In this document: positions 1-9,535 of the stretch, in pieces | Position numbering within the stretch: the first letter of the stretch is position 1 | How the letters are laid out: every line of letters starts with the position of its first letter | Assembly (NCBI RefSeq): GCF_013255915.1 | Contig: NZ_CP053896.1 | Location: 3,038,001-3,102,000 of the forward strand | Source of the DNA: Providencia rettgeri | GTDB taxonomy: Bacteria > Pseudomonadota > Gammaproteobacteria > Enterobacterales > Enterobacteriaceae | Direction: 5' to 3' | Length of the DNA stretch: 64,000 nucleotides | The notes under the pieces: generated by a model | The model's input: the letters and a program-made list of their open reading frames with translations, nothing else | Databases searched by the model: none | Told to the model about the DNA's origin: nothing | Made by a program: the position numbers and the translations under genes

Positions 1-1754
1 ACTTGGGATGTTAAGTAATCAGTATCTTTGTTTTCCCCATTTTCTCCTGCCATTTCAGCCAAGGTTTCAATGATGGTACGCATATCGCGGATCACCACAT
101 CTTCCATTAATAAGTTTTGTAAAACGCGGTGCAAAATCGTTAATGAAATCGTATCTGGGATCAGGTCATCTGCCAATTTTGGCATCTCTTTTTTCACGCG
201 GTCATACAGCATTTGGGCTTCTTGGCGGCCAAATAAGGTACTGGAGTTTTGCAGTAAAATTTGATTAAAGTGAGTTGCCACCGCTGTACTCGCGGATACC
301 ACGGTATACCCTTGGATTTGTGCTTGCTCACGCAAATCATCATCAATCCAAATGGCGGGTAAACCAAATGCTGGCTCTTTAGTGACATCCCCTTGTAACG
401 ACCCAGCCGCATTACCTGGGTCAATAGCCAGACTACGCCCTGGCTGTGCTTCCCCCCGCCCAACTTCCGCGCCTTTAATTAGAATTCGGTATTCACAAGG
501 GGAAAGCGCTAAGTTATCGCAAATATGTACGACGGGTGGCAAATACCCCACTTCTTGAGCAAATTTCTTACGTAAACCACGTAGTCGCCCTAATAATTCA
601 CCTTGCTGGTCATTATCGACTAATGGGATCAACCGATACCCCACTTCCATCGCCAACAAGTCTTCTAATTGAACGTCATCCCACGTGGCTTCAACCACTT
701 TATTGGCTTCTTGAAAATGCTGAGATTGGCTATTATCCCCCGCACTACTTTCGGGTTGTTGGGATTTGCGGACTAAATACCAACCAAGGGCAGCCAGTGC
801 CGCGGTAAACAGTAAAAATACAAAGTTAGGCATACCCGGTATTAAACCGATTAAACCTAGAACCCCAGCGCTCAACCACATCACTCTTGGGTTATTGAAT
901 AATTGAGTGACCATTTGTTCACCCACATCTTCATCTGTTGCCACACGAGTGACAATAACCCCAGCAGCGGTGGAAATAATCAAAGCTGGAATTTGCGCGA
1001 CAAGCCCATCACCAATAGTCAGCAAGGTATAGGCACTGGTGGCATCTCCCAAAGACATATTGTGCTGGCCTACACCAACGATTAACCCGCCAACCACGTT
1101 GATCACCATAATCATGATCCCCGCGATAGCATCTCCTCGCACGAATTTACTCGCACCATCCATCGAACCATAGAAATCCGCTTCTTGCGTAACCTCCGCG
1201 CGGCGTTTTTTCGCTTCATCATCATTAATGATACCCGCGTTCAAGTCGGCATCGATGGCCATTTGCTTACCCGGCATGCCATCTAACACAAAGCGAGCGC
1301 CCACTTCCGCGATACGCCCTGCCCCCTTAGTGATAACCATAAAGTTAATCAGCACAAGAATAATGAATACCACAATACCGATGGCGAAGTTGCCGCCCAC
1401 CAAAAAGTGACCAAAGGCTTCGACAACTCGCCCAGCAGCATCTGGCCCTGTATGGCCATCTAACAGGATAATTCGCGTCGAGGCGATATTCAAAGAGAGG
1501 CGCAATAAAGTTGCAAATAGCAAAATGGTAGGAAATGCCGCAAAATCTAATGTGCGTTTTGTGAACATCGCCACTAATAACACCATAATGGAAAGTGCAA
1601 TATTAAAGGTAAACAGTAAATCCAATAAAAAAGCCGGTAATGGCAATACCATCATCGACAGGATCATTAATATCAGAACCGGGCCGGCCAGTATTTGCCA
1701 CTGCGTTCCTTGTAAATTTTTCGGCAATTTTAATAATGAAGCCAAATTAGCCAT
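1..1754 (-). CDS. flhA: Flagellar export gate protein FlhA (3' end beyond window)
   Basis: FlhA forms the nonameric inner-membrane ring of the flagellar type III export gate and docks chaperone-substrate complexes. The reading frame is open from ATG at 1754 (MANLASLLKLPKN) to the window edge, about 584 codons, so roughly the last 100 residues of a ~690-residue family member are missing. I checked the frame at the start, at the conserved stretch MPGKQMAIDADLNAG near 1277, and at the edge; all agree. The start overlaps the end of flhB by 8 bases, which indicates translational coupling. An N-terminal membrane half is followed by the cytoplasmic domain. Identity is firm; the C-terminus is simply not in view. 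Confidence 0.95.
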   Translation of the reverse strand, partial: MANLASLLKLPKNLQGTQWQILAGPVLILMILSMMVLPLPAFLLDLLFTFNIALSIMVLLVAMFTKRTLDFAAFPTILLFATLLRLSLNIASTRIILLDGHTGPDAAGRVVEAFGHFLVGGNFAIGIVVFIILVLINFMVITKGAGRIAEVGARFVLDGMPGKQMAIDADLNAGIINDDEAKKRRAEVTQEADFYGSMDGASKFVRGDAIAGIMIMVINVVGGLIVGVGQHNMSLGDATSAYTLLTIGDGLVAQIPALIISTAAGVIVTRVATDEDVGEQMVTQLFNNPRVMWLSAGVLGLIGLIPGMPNFVFLLFTAALAALGWYLVRKSQQPESSAGDNSQSQHFQEANKVVEATWDDVQLEDLLAMEVGYRLIPLVDNDQQGELLGRLRGLRKKFAQEVGYLPPVVHICDNLALSPCEYRILIKGAEVGRGEAQPGRSLAIDPGNAAGSLQGDVTKEPAFGLPAIWIDDDLREQAQIQGYTVVSASTAVATHFNQILLQNSSTLFGRQEAQMLYDRVKKEMPKLADDLIPDTISLTILHRVLQNLLMEDVVIRDMRTIIETLAEMAGENGENKDTDYLTSQ

Positions 1755-2898
1755 CTCGATTGTTATCTCCAGCAAAGTCCAGCGTCGGTGGCACTGGTAA
1801 ATTTTTCGGTTTTTTGGGTCTGAGCCCACCTTCTCGGCGCCAGCGGCGCAATTGGTAAACCCATGCTAAAACTTCTGCAACCGCGGCATATAATGCAACA
1901 GGAATGCTTTGGCCTATCTCCGCATGGCGGTATAGCGCACGAGCAAGAGGCGGTGCTTCTAACTGTAATATTCGGTGCTCTTCACCAATTTCTTTGATGC
2001 GCTGAGCTAATACTCCAGCACCTTTCGCTAATACTTTGGGTGCCCCCATTTTTTTGTCGTCATATTTAAGGGCGATCGCATAATGTGTTGGGTTAGTGAC
2101 GATAACATCTGCATTCGGAACATCTGCCATCATTCGGTTACGCGCAATCGCACGCTGCTGTTGGCGAATTTTGGCTTTAATCTGCGGGTCACCCTCTTGC
2201 TGCTTGAATTCATCTTTAATTTCCTGACGGCTCATGCGTAATTTTTTCAAATGGGAACGAAACTGATAGAAAACATCAAAAGCCACCATTGGGATAAGCA
2301 AAAATACGATTAAATATCCCGCAAAAATCACTTTTTGCAGTGCATTACTTAGCGCCGTAACGGGTGATTCCATCACTAAATGCAGTAACGATGGCCAACT
2401 TTGCCAAAGAAAAATAAACGCGCCCAAACCAACAAATAAGGATTTCAAAATCGCTTTAAATAACTCAGATAAGGCATTCATCGAAAAAATACGTTTTAGC
2501 CCTTTGATTGGATTTAACTTTTTCAAATCAAATCTAATCAACTTGCTATTAAAAACGAGCCCACCGACTAATGATGATGCAGAAATGCCAACCAAAGCTA
2601 ACCCGCCAATGACTGGTAATAAGGCAAATAACGCCTCACTGACCACACGCCCTAAGTAACTGATCATCAAGCCTGTATTTTGTAAATAGTGGCCATCAAA
2701 AATAAAACCCTGACGAGTAATTTGCCGCAATTGTGCCGCGAGGTGTCCACCACTTAGCCATAGCAAGCTCACGCCTGCTAACATCATCATTAGCGAGCTA
2801 AGTTCTTTTGAACGAACGATTTGCCCATCATCTTTGGCTTTTTGCTTTTTATGGGGCGTGGGCTCTTCGGTTTTTTCTACATCACTCTCGTCGGACAC
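1747..2898 (-). CDS. flhB: Flagellar export switch protein FlhB
   Basis: FlhB is the substrate-specificity switch of the flagellar export apparatus. The 383 residues match the usual length (~382). Four membrane segments fill residues ~30-210, and the cytoplasmic domain carries the autocleavage motif NPTH (in VIVTNPTHYAIAL, near residue 270). The start is GTG; the N-terminus MSDESDVEKTEEPTPHK matches enterobacterial FlhB, which decides the start over the next Met. flhA follows with an 8-base overlap. In E. coli cheZ lies just upstream, whereas here a toxin-antitoxin insert intervenes, so flhBA must use its own promoter in the ~260 bases before it. Confidence 0.97.
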   Translation of the reverse strand: MSDESDVEKTEEPTPHKKQKAKDDGQIVRSKELSSLMMMLAGVSLLWLSGGHLAAQLRQITRQGFIFDGHYLQNTGLMISYLGRVVSEALFALLPVIGGLALVGISASSLVGGLVFNSKLIRFDLKKLNPIKGLKRIFSMNALSELFKAILKSLFVGLGAFIFLWQSWPSLLHLVMESPVTALSNALQKVIFAGYLIVFLLIPMVAFDVFYQFRSHLKKLRMSRQEIKDEFKQQEGDPQIKAKIRQQQRAIARNRMMADVPNADVIVTNPTHYAIALKYDDKKMGAPKVLAKGAGVLAQRIKEIGEEHRILQLEAPPLARALYRHAEIGQSIPVALYAAVAEVLAWVYQLRRWRREGGLRPKKPKNLPVPPTLDFAGDNNRDG

Positions 2899-3128
2899 CG
2901 CGGTTCCAAAATGTAATGAAAATACGAGTTATCGCTATAGCATGACAGAGTGTAAAAAAATCAATGGTGGAAAATAGACGCAGTTCAAGGGGGTTATTTG
3001 GCTATTGAACAATAAGGCGGCAACTTTGCGAAGGGTTTCGCAAATAATCGCAATAAATTAAAGATACTCTGATAATGGCAATATTTGTTGATAAAATCCC
3101 TATCGTGATCGATGAGCTGTGCTAAAGT

Positions 3129-3148
3129 ACACGTGTCATAACACGTGT
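3129..3148. promoter_or_regulatory. Candidate ccdAB operator: two ACACGTGT palindromes
   Basis: The perfect 8-base palindrome ACACGTGT occurs at 3129-3136 and again at 3141-3148, 12 bases apart start to start, ending 13 bases before the ccdA start. Repeated palindromes just ahead of an antitoxin gene are what autoregulation by a ribbon-helix-helix antitoxin such as CcdA needs. Binding is inferred. Confidence 0.5.
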
Positions 3149-3161
3149 ATAAGGGGCATCT

Positions 3162-3389
3162 ATGAATAGAACAAAAAAAACCGTCAGTGTCACTGTCGCG
3201 CCTGAACTCTACGAACAAGCAAGGCGGGCTAAACTTAACTTATCAGCAATACTGGCTTGTGCCTTACAAGCTGAATTAAAACGCCTCGAAGCGCAAAAAT
3301 GGAAAAATGACAATGTCGAAGGCTTTAATGAGTTAAACAGGATAAATGAAGAATATGGATTACTCTCAGATAAATACAAGGATTTTTAA
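3162..3389 (+). CDS. ccdA: CcdA-family antitoxin
   Basis: This is the antitoxin of a type II toxin-antitoxin pair. The 75 residues compare with 72 in F-plasmid CcdA. The N-terminus (TVSVTVAPELYEQARRAKLN) has the ribbon-helix-helix form that dimerises and binds its own operator; the C-terminus, ending in LLSDKYKDF, is the flexible part that in CcdA wraps the toxin. Start and stop codons of the two genes overlap (3389), the usual coupling in this family. Two ACACGTGT palindromes lie just upstream. It is transcribed against flhB and cheZ, so it is an insert in the motility block and not part of it. Confidence 0.9.
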   Translation: MNRTKKTVSVTVAPELYEQARRAKLNLSAILACALQAELKRLEAQKWKNDNVEGFNELNRINEEYGLLSDKYKDF

Positions 3390-3697
3390 TGCAATATCGC
3401 CTCTATCAAAACCGAGATGATGCTATCAAATACCCATATTTACTGGATATTCAAAGTAATATTATTGATTTATTGAATACTCGCTTAGTCATCCCGTTAT
3501 TCGATAGCAGGCTAGTTAAAAAGCCATTACCCGCTCGCTTAAACCCCCAATTAGTTATCAACGGGCAGGTTTTTATTTTAATGACTCACCAAATGGCTTG
3601 CGTCCCTCATTCATTATTAGGGAAAGAAATCGTTGACTTAAGTAGCCAACGAGACACCATTAAACACGCAATTGACTTACTGATTGATGGCTTTTAA
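3389..3697 (+). CDS. ccdB: CcdB-family gyrase-targeting toxin
   Basis: CcdB poisons DNA gyrase by trapping the cleaved complex. The 102 residues match family length (101). Recognisable features are the N-terminal strand (MQYRLYQNRD), TRLVIPL near residue 31-37, and the core motif MTHQMACVP at 65-73. The C-terminal tripeptide, W-G-I in the F-plasmid toxin and important for gyrase poisoning, reads D-G-F here; chromosomal homologues such as that of Vibrio fischeri also lack the tryptophan, so loss of activity cannot be assumed. It overlaps ccdA by one base. Confidence 0.9.
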   Translation: MQYRLYQNRDDAIKYPYLLDIQSNIIDLLNTRLVIPLFDSRLVKKPLPARLNPQLVINGQVFILMTHQMACVPHSLLGKEIVDLSSQRDTIKHAIDLLIDGF

Positions 3698-3712
3698 CAA
3701 TGAAGGGTTATT

Positions 3713-4270
3713 ATGGATATTTGTCACCTTGTTGCCCCTGATGTTTCCTTAGAAGATGCGTCTAAAGAAGCCTTGCGTATGCTTAATTGGCTAAAACATC
3801 AAGGTATTATCGACCCTGACTTTCAAAGTATCGAGTATGGTGAAGTAATTTATCGTCCTACGCCTGCTCACAAAGAACCCATTTTGTACGTAATTAATGA
3901 TGAAATCGTCCCAACTCAACTTCCTGAAGATACGCTAAAAAACTACCTGTCTATCGTGACAGAACGAACAGTTTTTCATGCAGGGGGAAATGGCCTTGGT
4001 ATTTATTGCCCACAATGTAATCAGGAACAAAGTGAGCATAGCCATGCATGGAGTGATACTGTTACGGATTGGTATGAAGGAAAACCAGAAAATCTCGCTT
4101 GTTTTTATTGCGATTTTCATGGCTCACTTAATGAATGGCAGTTTGACCCTCAATGGGCATTCGGCAATTTAGGTTTTAGTTTTCATAATTGGGATATACG
4201 CGATAATTTTATCGAGGAATTTGAGCAAATACTTGGTAGTAAAATCATTGCTGTTTATCAACATGATTAG
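3713..4270 (+). CDS. Unrecognised protein with zinc-ribbon-like CxxC pairs
   Basis: I do not recognise this 185-residue protein. Visible features are two CxxC pairs, C99-P-Q-C102 and C130-F-Y-C133, 27 residues apart, which would make a zinc ribbon; a histidine-rich stretch between them (SEHSHAW); and an acidic, aromatic C-terminal part. There is no signal peptide or membrane segment, so it is probably cytoplasmic. ATG at 3713 has GAAGGG five bases upstream. It starts 15 bases after ccdB on the same strand and may be cotranscribed with the toxin-antitoxin pair. No function is assigned. Confidence 0.75.
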   Translation: MDICHLVAPDVSLEDASKEALRMLNWLKHQGIIDPDFQSIEYGEVIYRPTPAHKEPILYVINDEIVPTQLPEDTLKNYLSIVTERTVFHAGGNGLGIYCPQCNQEQSEHSHAWSDTVTDWYEGKPENLACFYCDFHGSLNEWQFDPQWAFGNLGFSFHNWDIRDNFIEEFEQILGSKIIAVYQHD

Positions 4271-4312
4271 CAATTAAATTGTTCAGCTGAATACTTATAG
4301 GCTCTATATAAT

Positions 4313-4630
4313 TCAAGGTTTAGAGGAAAAATCCAAGGTAATCCGCATCCCCACCGCTTCTGCATATTTTAATAATGTGCCTAATTTTGGGTCGAACTGC
4401 GCTTTTTCCAAACGGGACACGTTCTGCTTCTGAGTTTGCATTTTTTCCGCAATTTGAATTTGGGTTAAATTATTGGCTAAACGTGCTTTTTTGAGTTGAT
4501 TGATTAACGCCTGTCTCATCTGTAATTCAGTAGAGCACTCATTAATATCTCCATCATTTTCTTGAACTATTTCTTTTGGTTCTTTTTTTTCTTTAATCAC
4601 AAAAGTAGAAATTAAATCGTTATTTATCAT
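4313..4630 (-). CDS. XRE-family regulator, antitoxin-like, orphan
   Basis: This is a 105-residue DNA-binding protein. A Cro/C1-type helix-turn-helix occupies residues ~45-95 (LTQIQIAEKMQTQKQNVSRL), the layout of HigA-type antitoxins. ATG at 4630 is preferred to the in-frame upstream start because AAGGAGAGG lies six bases before it. No toxin gene lies beside it on the same strand: cheZ is upstream and the zinc-ribbon protein is convergent. It is either a solitary regulator or the survivor of a broken toxin-antitoxin pair. Confidence 0.8.
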   Translation of the reverse strand: MINNDLISTFVIKEKKEPKEIVQENDGDINECSTELQMRQALINQLKKARLANNLTQIQIAEKMQTQKQNVSRLEKAQFDPKLGTLLKYAEAVGMRITLDFSSKP

Positions 4631-4716
4631 TGCAATCCTCTCCTTGTAACGCAAATACAATAAAACTACCCTAACCCTATGTAATTAGAGTAGTTGAATT
4701 AAAAACTTGTCGGCGA

Positions 4717-5355
4717 TTAGAAGCCCAGCTCATCAAGCAAATCATCAACTTGAGACTGTGATGCCATCACATTCACGCCTTCTTTATTGATTTGTGGGCC
4801 ATTGAGCAAACTTTCGTTTTGCGTTTTCGCACGCATTTCAGGTGGTGTATTTTCCATTAACAGTGCGAGCAGTTGTTTTTCAGCTTCTTCAACCACTTCC
4901 ATCATTTTTTTGATGACTTGCCCTGTTAAATCTTGGAAATCTTGCGCCATCATGATTTCCAACAGCTCTGCTTTGGTAGTTTCGCTGTCTTGGATCACTT
5001 GCCCTAAAAAGGCTTCTGTTGACTCACGCAATTGTGCAGGAACCGTATCTCCAGTTGTTTCTTGCCACTGCTGTTGCAGCCCCTGTGCATTTTTATTCAT
5101 TTCCACTTGCAGTGGTTTGATGACATCAATACCATTTAAGGTTTTTTCTGCCGCTTGCGCCGTCATTTGGGCGATATAACGCAGCCTATCTTTTCCGTCT
5201 GGAATACTCGCCACTGCCTGTTGAACGCTTTTTTCTAGCCCCAATTCGCGCATACTTTCACGCAGCGTTCTCATTAGCGTACCAATGCGCGTAATGACTT
5301 GTTTTAAATCATCATTACCATTGCGAATACCTTCCATACCCACTTGCTCAGTCAT
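4717..5355 (-). CDS. cheZ: Chemotaxis phosphatase CheZ
   Basis: CheZ speeds dephosphorylation of CheY-P and so ends the tumble signal. The 212 residues match the family. The long helical hairpin contains MAQDFQDLTGQVIKKMM, which supplies the catalytic Gln and Asp, and the C-terminal QSQVDDLLDELGF is the CheY-binding helix. I place the start at ATG 5355 (MTEQVGMEG) because AGGAG precedes it closely; an upstream in-frame start would overlap that site. It is the last gene of the cheRBYZ group, 24 bases after cheY. Confidence 0.96.
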   Translation of the reverse strand: MTEQVGMEGIRNGNDDLKQVITRIGTLMRTLRESMRELGLEKSVQQAVASIPDGKDRLRYIAQMTAQAAEKTLNGIDVIKPLQVEMNKNAQGLQQQWQETTGDTVPAQLRESTEAFLGQVIQDSETTKAELLEIMMAQDFQDLTGQVIKKMMEVVEEAEKQLLALLMENTPPEMRAKTQNESLLNGPQINKEGVNVMASQSQVDDLLDELGF

Positions 5356-5379
5356 GAAAATCTCCTTTGGCACGCACTG

Positions 5380-5772
5380 TTATTGCAGCCCCATTTTTTC
5401 AAATACTTTATTCAGTTTTTCTTCTAAGATAGCGGCAGTGAACGGCTTAACGACATAACCACTCGCACCCGCTTGTGCAGCGGCAATAATATTTTCTTTT
5501 TTCGCTTCTGCTGTCACCATGAGTACTGGGATATGCTTCAAGGCATCATCACCACGAATGGTTTTAAGCAACTCAAGGCCATCCATGTTTGGCATATTCC
5601 AATCAGCAACAACAAAATCGATGCTGCCTGTACGGATTTTTTCTAAAGCATCAACACCGTCTTCTGCTTCTTCTATTTTGTTAAATCCGAGCTCTTTTAA
5701 TAAGTTACGGACGATACGTCGCATTGTAGAAAAATCATCGACAACCAAAAAACTGAGATCTTTAGCGGCCAT
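5380..5772 (-). CDS. cheY: Chemotaxis response regulator CheY
   Basis: CheY, phosphorylated by CheA, binds FliM at the motor switch and reverses rotation. The protein is 130 residues, a single receiver domain. All key residues sit at canonical positions: D12, D13, phospho-acceptor D57 ([10 protein letters not shown]), T87, Y106 and K109. ATG at 5772 ([13 protein letters not shown]) gives the family length and has AAGGAG upstream. It lies between cheB and cheZ in the usual order. Confidence 0.98.
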   Translation of the reverse strand: MAAKDLSFLVVDDFSTMRRIVRNLLKELGFNKIEEAEDGVDALEKIRTGSIDFVVADWNMPNMDGLELLKTIRGDDALKHIPVLMVTAEAKKENIIAAAQAGASGYVVKPFTAAILEEKLNKVFEKMGLQ

Positions 5773-5813
5773 AACCACTCCTTCAAAATACAATTGTGAA
5801 TTCCTGTCACGGT

Positions 5814-6881
5814 TTAAACCGTGACAGAAGAAAGTCTTGCTAAAACACTTGGGGCAATCTTGAGAATATCTTGCACCTCATCCGCAGCCCCCAATTCAAT
5901 CGCCGCGCGAGGCATTCCAAACACCACGCAACTACTTTCGTTTTGTGCGTAAGTGATAGCCCCTTGCTTACGTAAATTTAATAGCCCTTTCGCGCCATCC
6001 ATCCCCATCCCTGTCAATAAAATGCCAATACATTTTCGCCCAACACATTGAGCGACTGAATCAAACAACACATCAACAGAAGGACGATGCCGGTTAACAG
6101 GTTCGCTTTGCTGCAAAATAACTTGAAATCCCTTGCCTTTATCCGCAATCAACATGTGCGAATCGCCTGGTGCAATATATGCATGGCCTTTTTGTAATAG
6201 TTCGTTGTGTTCAGCTTCTTTTACGGTCAATACACAGAGCTTATTTAAGCGATCAGCAAAAGAACGCGTAAAACCCGCTGGCATATGTTGAGTGATCACT
6301 ACCGGAGGGCATTCATGAGGTAACATTTCCAGAAATTGCCGTATTGCCTCCGTTCCTCCGGTCGATGCGCCAACCGCAATCACACGGCTATTGCAAACAT
6401 AGGGAGAGAGTGCTTTCGCTTGAGAAACTGGCTCATTAACCTTTTTGTCAGGGCGGGCAAAGCGGCTGCGCTGAGTAATTTTAGACATGGCTGCTGCGCG
6501 AATTTTCTCACCAATAATATCGCGATAACTCATCATGGTTTCGCGGATACCAATTTGTGGTTTCGTGACAAAATCCACAGCACCTAATTCCAGCGCTTTT
6601 AACGTCACTTCCGAACCTTTCGACGTTAATGTTGAAACCATTACCACAGGCATTGGATGCAAGCGCATTAGTTTTTCTAAGAAATCAATACCATCCATTC
6701 GCGGCATTTCCACGTCTAACGTGATCACGTCCGGTTCATGTTGTTTGATTAAGTCACGTGCAACATAAGGGTCTGGTGCAGTATCAACCACAATCATGTC
6801 TTCGTGACTATTAATAATTTCGCGCATTAATTGGCGCATCAGTGCTGAGTCATCCACACATAGCACTTTAATCTTTTTCAT
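5814..6881 (-). CDS. cheB: Protein-glutamate methylesterase/deamidase CheB
   Basis: CheB removes methyl groups from chemoreceptors and deamidates Gln, the resetting half of adaptation. It has 355 residues. The receiver domain (1-120) has phospho-acceptor D56 ([12 protein letters not shown]). The catalytic domain carries the Ser-His-Asp triad motifs [17 protein letters not shown] and GMGMDGAKG. The start ATG overlaps the cheR stop codon by one base. The two genes code for opposing enzymes and are translationally coupled. Confidence 0.97.
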   Translation of the reverse strand: MKKIKVLCVDDSALMRQLMREIINSHEDMIVVDTAPDPYVARDLIKQHEPDVITLDVEMPRMDGIDFLEKLMRLHPMPVVMVSTLTSKGSEVTLKALELGAVDFVTKPQIGIRETMMSYRDIIGEKIRAAAMSKITQRSRFARPDKKVNEPVSQAKALSPYVCNSRVIAVGASTGGTEAIRQFLEMLPHECPPVVITQHMPAGFTRSFADRLNKLCVLTVKEAEHNELLQKGHAYIAPGDSHMLIADKGKGFQVILQQSEPVNRHRPSVDVLFDSVAQCVGRKCIGILLTGMGMDGAKGLLNLRKQGAITYAQNESSCVVFGMPRAAIELGAADEVQDILKIAPSVLARLSSVTV

Positions 6882-7738
6882 TACCCCCTCCTCGCCGCTT
6901 GCAAGCTGTAGACGGTTTGCCCTTTAATAACGAAACTTTGTGATAACTGCGATAAATTTTCGGAATGCCCGATAAAAAGTAATCCGTCTGGCTTAAGCAA
7001 TGGAACAAAGCGCTCTAACATTTTAATTTGCATTTCTTTATCGAAATAAATCATGACATTACGACAAAAAATAGCATCAAACCGATGTTGCATCTGCCAG
7101 TCATGGTCACTCAAGTTTAAGTAACGAAATTCAATCATTTGGCGCAATGCAGGTTTGACTCGTGCATAACCGTCAAATTCACCAACCCCTTTCATGAAAT
7201 AACGTTGTCGCTGTAATGCCGTTAATGATTTCAGCTCTTCTACGCGGTACACGCCTTGTTTCGCTTTTTCTAGCACTTCCGTGTCAATGTCACTGGCAAT
7301 CACTTTGGCATTGATGGCATTCGGCCCAAGTACATCACTTAATGTCATTGCTATCGAATACGGCTCTTCTCCCGTTGAAGATGCGGCACACCAAATATTA
7401 ATGGCGCTATTTTTACGCGTACGAACAAAGTCCGCTAACGTCACAAAATGGTGTGGTTCACGAAAAAACGCAGTTAAATTTGTCGTCAAAGCATTCACGA
7501 AAGCTTGCCATTCTGCATGGTGAGGCTCACGCTCTAACATCCGCAAATAATCGGAAAAATTGTCGATATTACAATCACGTAACCGCTTTAATAGCCGGTT
7601 ATAGACCATATTTTTTTTATTCATGGTGAGGACAATGCCTGATTTTTTATGAATAAATCGACAAACCCGACCAAACTCATCATCAGTCAGTGGTTCTACC
7701 TGTGGTACAAAAAGCATCGTACTTGTCGTCCTATTCAA
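6881..7738 (-). CDS. cheR: Chemoreceptor glutamate methyltransferase CheR
   Basis: CheR methylates glutamates of chemoreceptors with S-adenosylmethionine. Its 285 residues match E. coli CheR (286). An N-terminal helical domain is followed by the methyltransferase fold, with [12 protein letters not shown] at ~87-98 and the SAM-binding stretch [14 protein letters not shown]. The beta-subdomain that docks on the NWETF pentapeptide is present; in this window only the receptor at 9536-11221 ends in that pentapeptide. It is followed by cheB with a one-base overlap. Confidence 0.97.
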   Translation of the reverse strand: MNRTTSTMLFVPQVEPLTDDEFGRVCRFIHKKSGIVLTMNKKNMVYNRLLKRLRDCNIDNFSDYLRMLEREPHHAEWQAFVNALTTNLTAFFREPHHFVTLADFVRTRKNSAINIWCAASSTGEEPYSIAMTLSDVLGPNAINAKVIASDIDTEVLEKAKQGVYRVEELKSLTALQRQRYFMKGVGEFDGYARVKPALRQMIEFRYLNLSDHDWQMQHRFDAIFCRNVMIYFDKEMQIKMLERFVPLLKPDGLLFIGHSENLSQLSQSFVIKGQTVYSLQAARRG

Positions 7739-7750
7739 TAAAAACCCAGA

Positions 7751-7772
7751 GGCAGCCAGTTATTTGGCTGCC
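7751..7772 (-). terminator. Hairpin between chemoreceptor gene and cheR
   Basis: GGCAGCCA and TGGCTGCC form a perfect 8-bp stem with a 6-base loop. On the minus strand the run TTTTT follows about six bases later. It may attenuate or process the transcript between the receptor gene and cheR. A second stem, GAAAATTC/GAATTTTC, lies at 7822-7843. Confidence 0.5.
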
Positions 7773-7850
7773 TTTTAGGATGGATAACCTAAGAAAAAAT
7801 AACCTGTTACAATTATCCACCGAAAATTCAGAAACGAATTTTCACAACAC

Positions 7851-9419
7851 TTAACGCCGATTACGGTTTAAATGACTTTCGGGTAATTCAAAGAATGCAA
7901 CCGTATCAACTAAGTTGTTTGCTTGGTCTTCTAACGCCGCCGTCGCACTGGTCGATTGTTCCACTAATGCCGCATTTTGTTGTGTCACTAAATCCATTTG
8001 GCTTACCGCTGTGGCGACTTGCTCAATACCACGGCTTTGTTCATTGGAAGCAGAAGCAATATTACCCATTAATTCAGTAACTTGGTTAACAGCTGCAACT
8101 AACTCACTCATAGTTTCGCCCGCTTCATTAACGAGCTGAGAACCTTGGCTCACTCTGCCGACAGACTCATCAATCAAGGTTTTAATTTCTTTTGCTGCTT
8201 CCGCACTGCGCTGAGCTAGCGCTCTAACTTCACCAGCAACCACAGAAAATCCGCGCCCCTGTTCACCTGCTCGAGCGGCTTCAACGGCAGCATTCAATGC
8301 TAAGATATTGGTTTGAAAAGCAATCCCATCAATTACACTAATAATGGCACTGATTTTTTGTGAGCTATTAGAAATGGAAGTCATGGTGTCAATCACGTCT
8401 TCGGTGATCTCTCCACCTTTCGTTGCAGTTTTCGATGCACTAACAGCAAGTTCACTGGCTTGACGTGCGTTATCCGCATTTTGCTTAACGGTTGCTGTCA
8501 ACTCTTCCATACTAGCCGCAGTTTCTTCGAGTGATGCCGCTTGCTGCTCAGTGCGTGAAGATAAATTATTATTACCTAACGCGATTTCACGAATACCGGT
8601 ATACATTTGGTCAGTGTTTGAACGCAAGGCGGTCACTGAAGTCACTAAAGACTCCTGCATATCCTTTAGTTTGCCAAATACCTCACCGATTTCATCACGG
8701 GTCGTCACTTCAATTTTCTGATTGAGTTTACCATCAGCCACTAATGCAAAGTGCTCTCCCATACTCTTCAGTGGGTTAATTACTTTACGTTTCATCCAAT
8801 AATGAGCAAATGCAATAACCGCGATGATAATGACGATCACTGAGCAAAATGAGCTCCAAGCGAAGGTGTTATACATTCTTGCTGCCGCAAGAGATTCGTC
8901 GCTTTCAGCATTCAGTAATTCAAGGTATTCCTCAACAACTTGCTCCAACTGATCCTGGTTTTCTTGAGCAGGAAGTTCAATATAGGCTGCAATATCGTTA
9001 TTATCTAAATGTGTTTTTAATGCTTTGAGTGTTAAGACAAATGCTTGATACCGAGCCTCTAAAGCCGCAAGATTTTCTTTCTCACTTAAAAGAGGCTGGT
9101 TTTTAAACATAGTGTAGTCTTTCTCAGCTTCTGCGAGTAATTTGTCAAAAGTCACTCTTGTTTCTTCAATCAATGGTTCATTACCACCGACTTTATGCAG
9201 CAATGCAATTTGAGTTAGGCTATTGCGTGCTTGCATTAGGTGCTTATTGGTTTCTTCAAGCATCGAACGCTTATCAGACCCCAAATCAATGCGCTCTAAG
9301 GATTTTAATTCGCTTACAACAATCCCAACAGAAACCCCGCTAGACACAATCTGCATCCCACAAAATAAAATGAGAAGAAGATATAAACTCACCGAAATCC
9401 GGATATTTTTACCAAACAT
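7851..9419 (-). CDS. Methyl-accepting chemotaxis protein, no CheR-docking tail
   Basis: This is a transmembrane chemoreceptor of 522 residues, of the Tar/Tsr class. It has TM1 at ~8-32, a four-helix periplasmic domain, TM2 at ~190-212, a HAMP domain (~213-265) and a cytoplasmic signalling tip with the invariant [23 protein letters not shown] at 9419 with GGGG upstream is chosen over GTG at 9431. The C-terminus (SHLNRNRR) lacks the NWETF pentapeptide. In the ligand region the residue matching Tsr R64 is kept (MQAR65) but R69 is replaced by Gln. It likely depends on other receptors for adaptation. Confidence 0.93.
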   Translation of the reverse strand: MFGKNIRISVSLYLLLILFCGMQIVSSGVSVGIVVSELKSLERIDLGSDKRSMLEETNKHLMQARNSLTQIALLHKVGGNEPLIEETRVTFDKLLAEAEKDYTMFKNQPLLSEKENLAALEARYQAFVLTLKALKTHLDNNDIAAYIELPAQENQDQLEQVVEEYLELLNAESDESLAAARMYNTFAWSSFCSVIVIIIAVIAFAHYWMKRKVINPLKSMGEHFALVADGKLNQKIEVTTRDEIGEVFGKLKDMQESLVTSVTALRSNTDQMYTGIREIALGNNNLSSRTEQQAASLEETAASMEELTATVKQNADNARQASELAVSASKTATKGGEITEDVIDTMTSISNSSQKISAIISVIDGIAFQTNILALNAAVEAARAGEQGRGFSVVAGEVRALAQRSAEAAKEIKTLIDESVGRVSQGSQLVNEAGETMSELVAAVNQVTELMGNIASASNEQSRGIEQVATAVSQMDLVTQQNAALVEQSTSATAALEDQANNLVDTVAFFELPESHLNRNRR

Positions 9420-9491
9420 AGAAATCCCCACTTGTGCCAGCTAAGAGAACTGAACCTCTGAAACATTGCCTTGTTTTCTAATGCGCAGAAA

Positions 9492-9517
9492 CGCTGCAAA
9501 ACCGTAGCTTTGCAGCG
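9492..9517. terminator. 9-bp perfect hairpin between the two receptor genes
   Basis: CGCTGCAAA and TTTGCAGCG pair over nine bases with an 8-base loop in the 116-base gap between the two receptor genes. Only TTT follows on the minus strand, so it is a weak terminator or a processing/stability hairpin. Confidence 0.4.
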
Positions 9518-9535
9518 CGAAACTGAGCTTAACCC

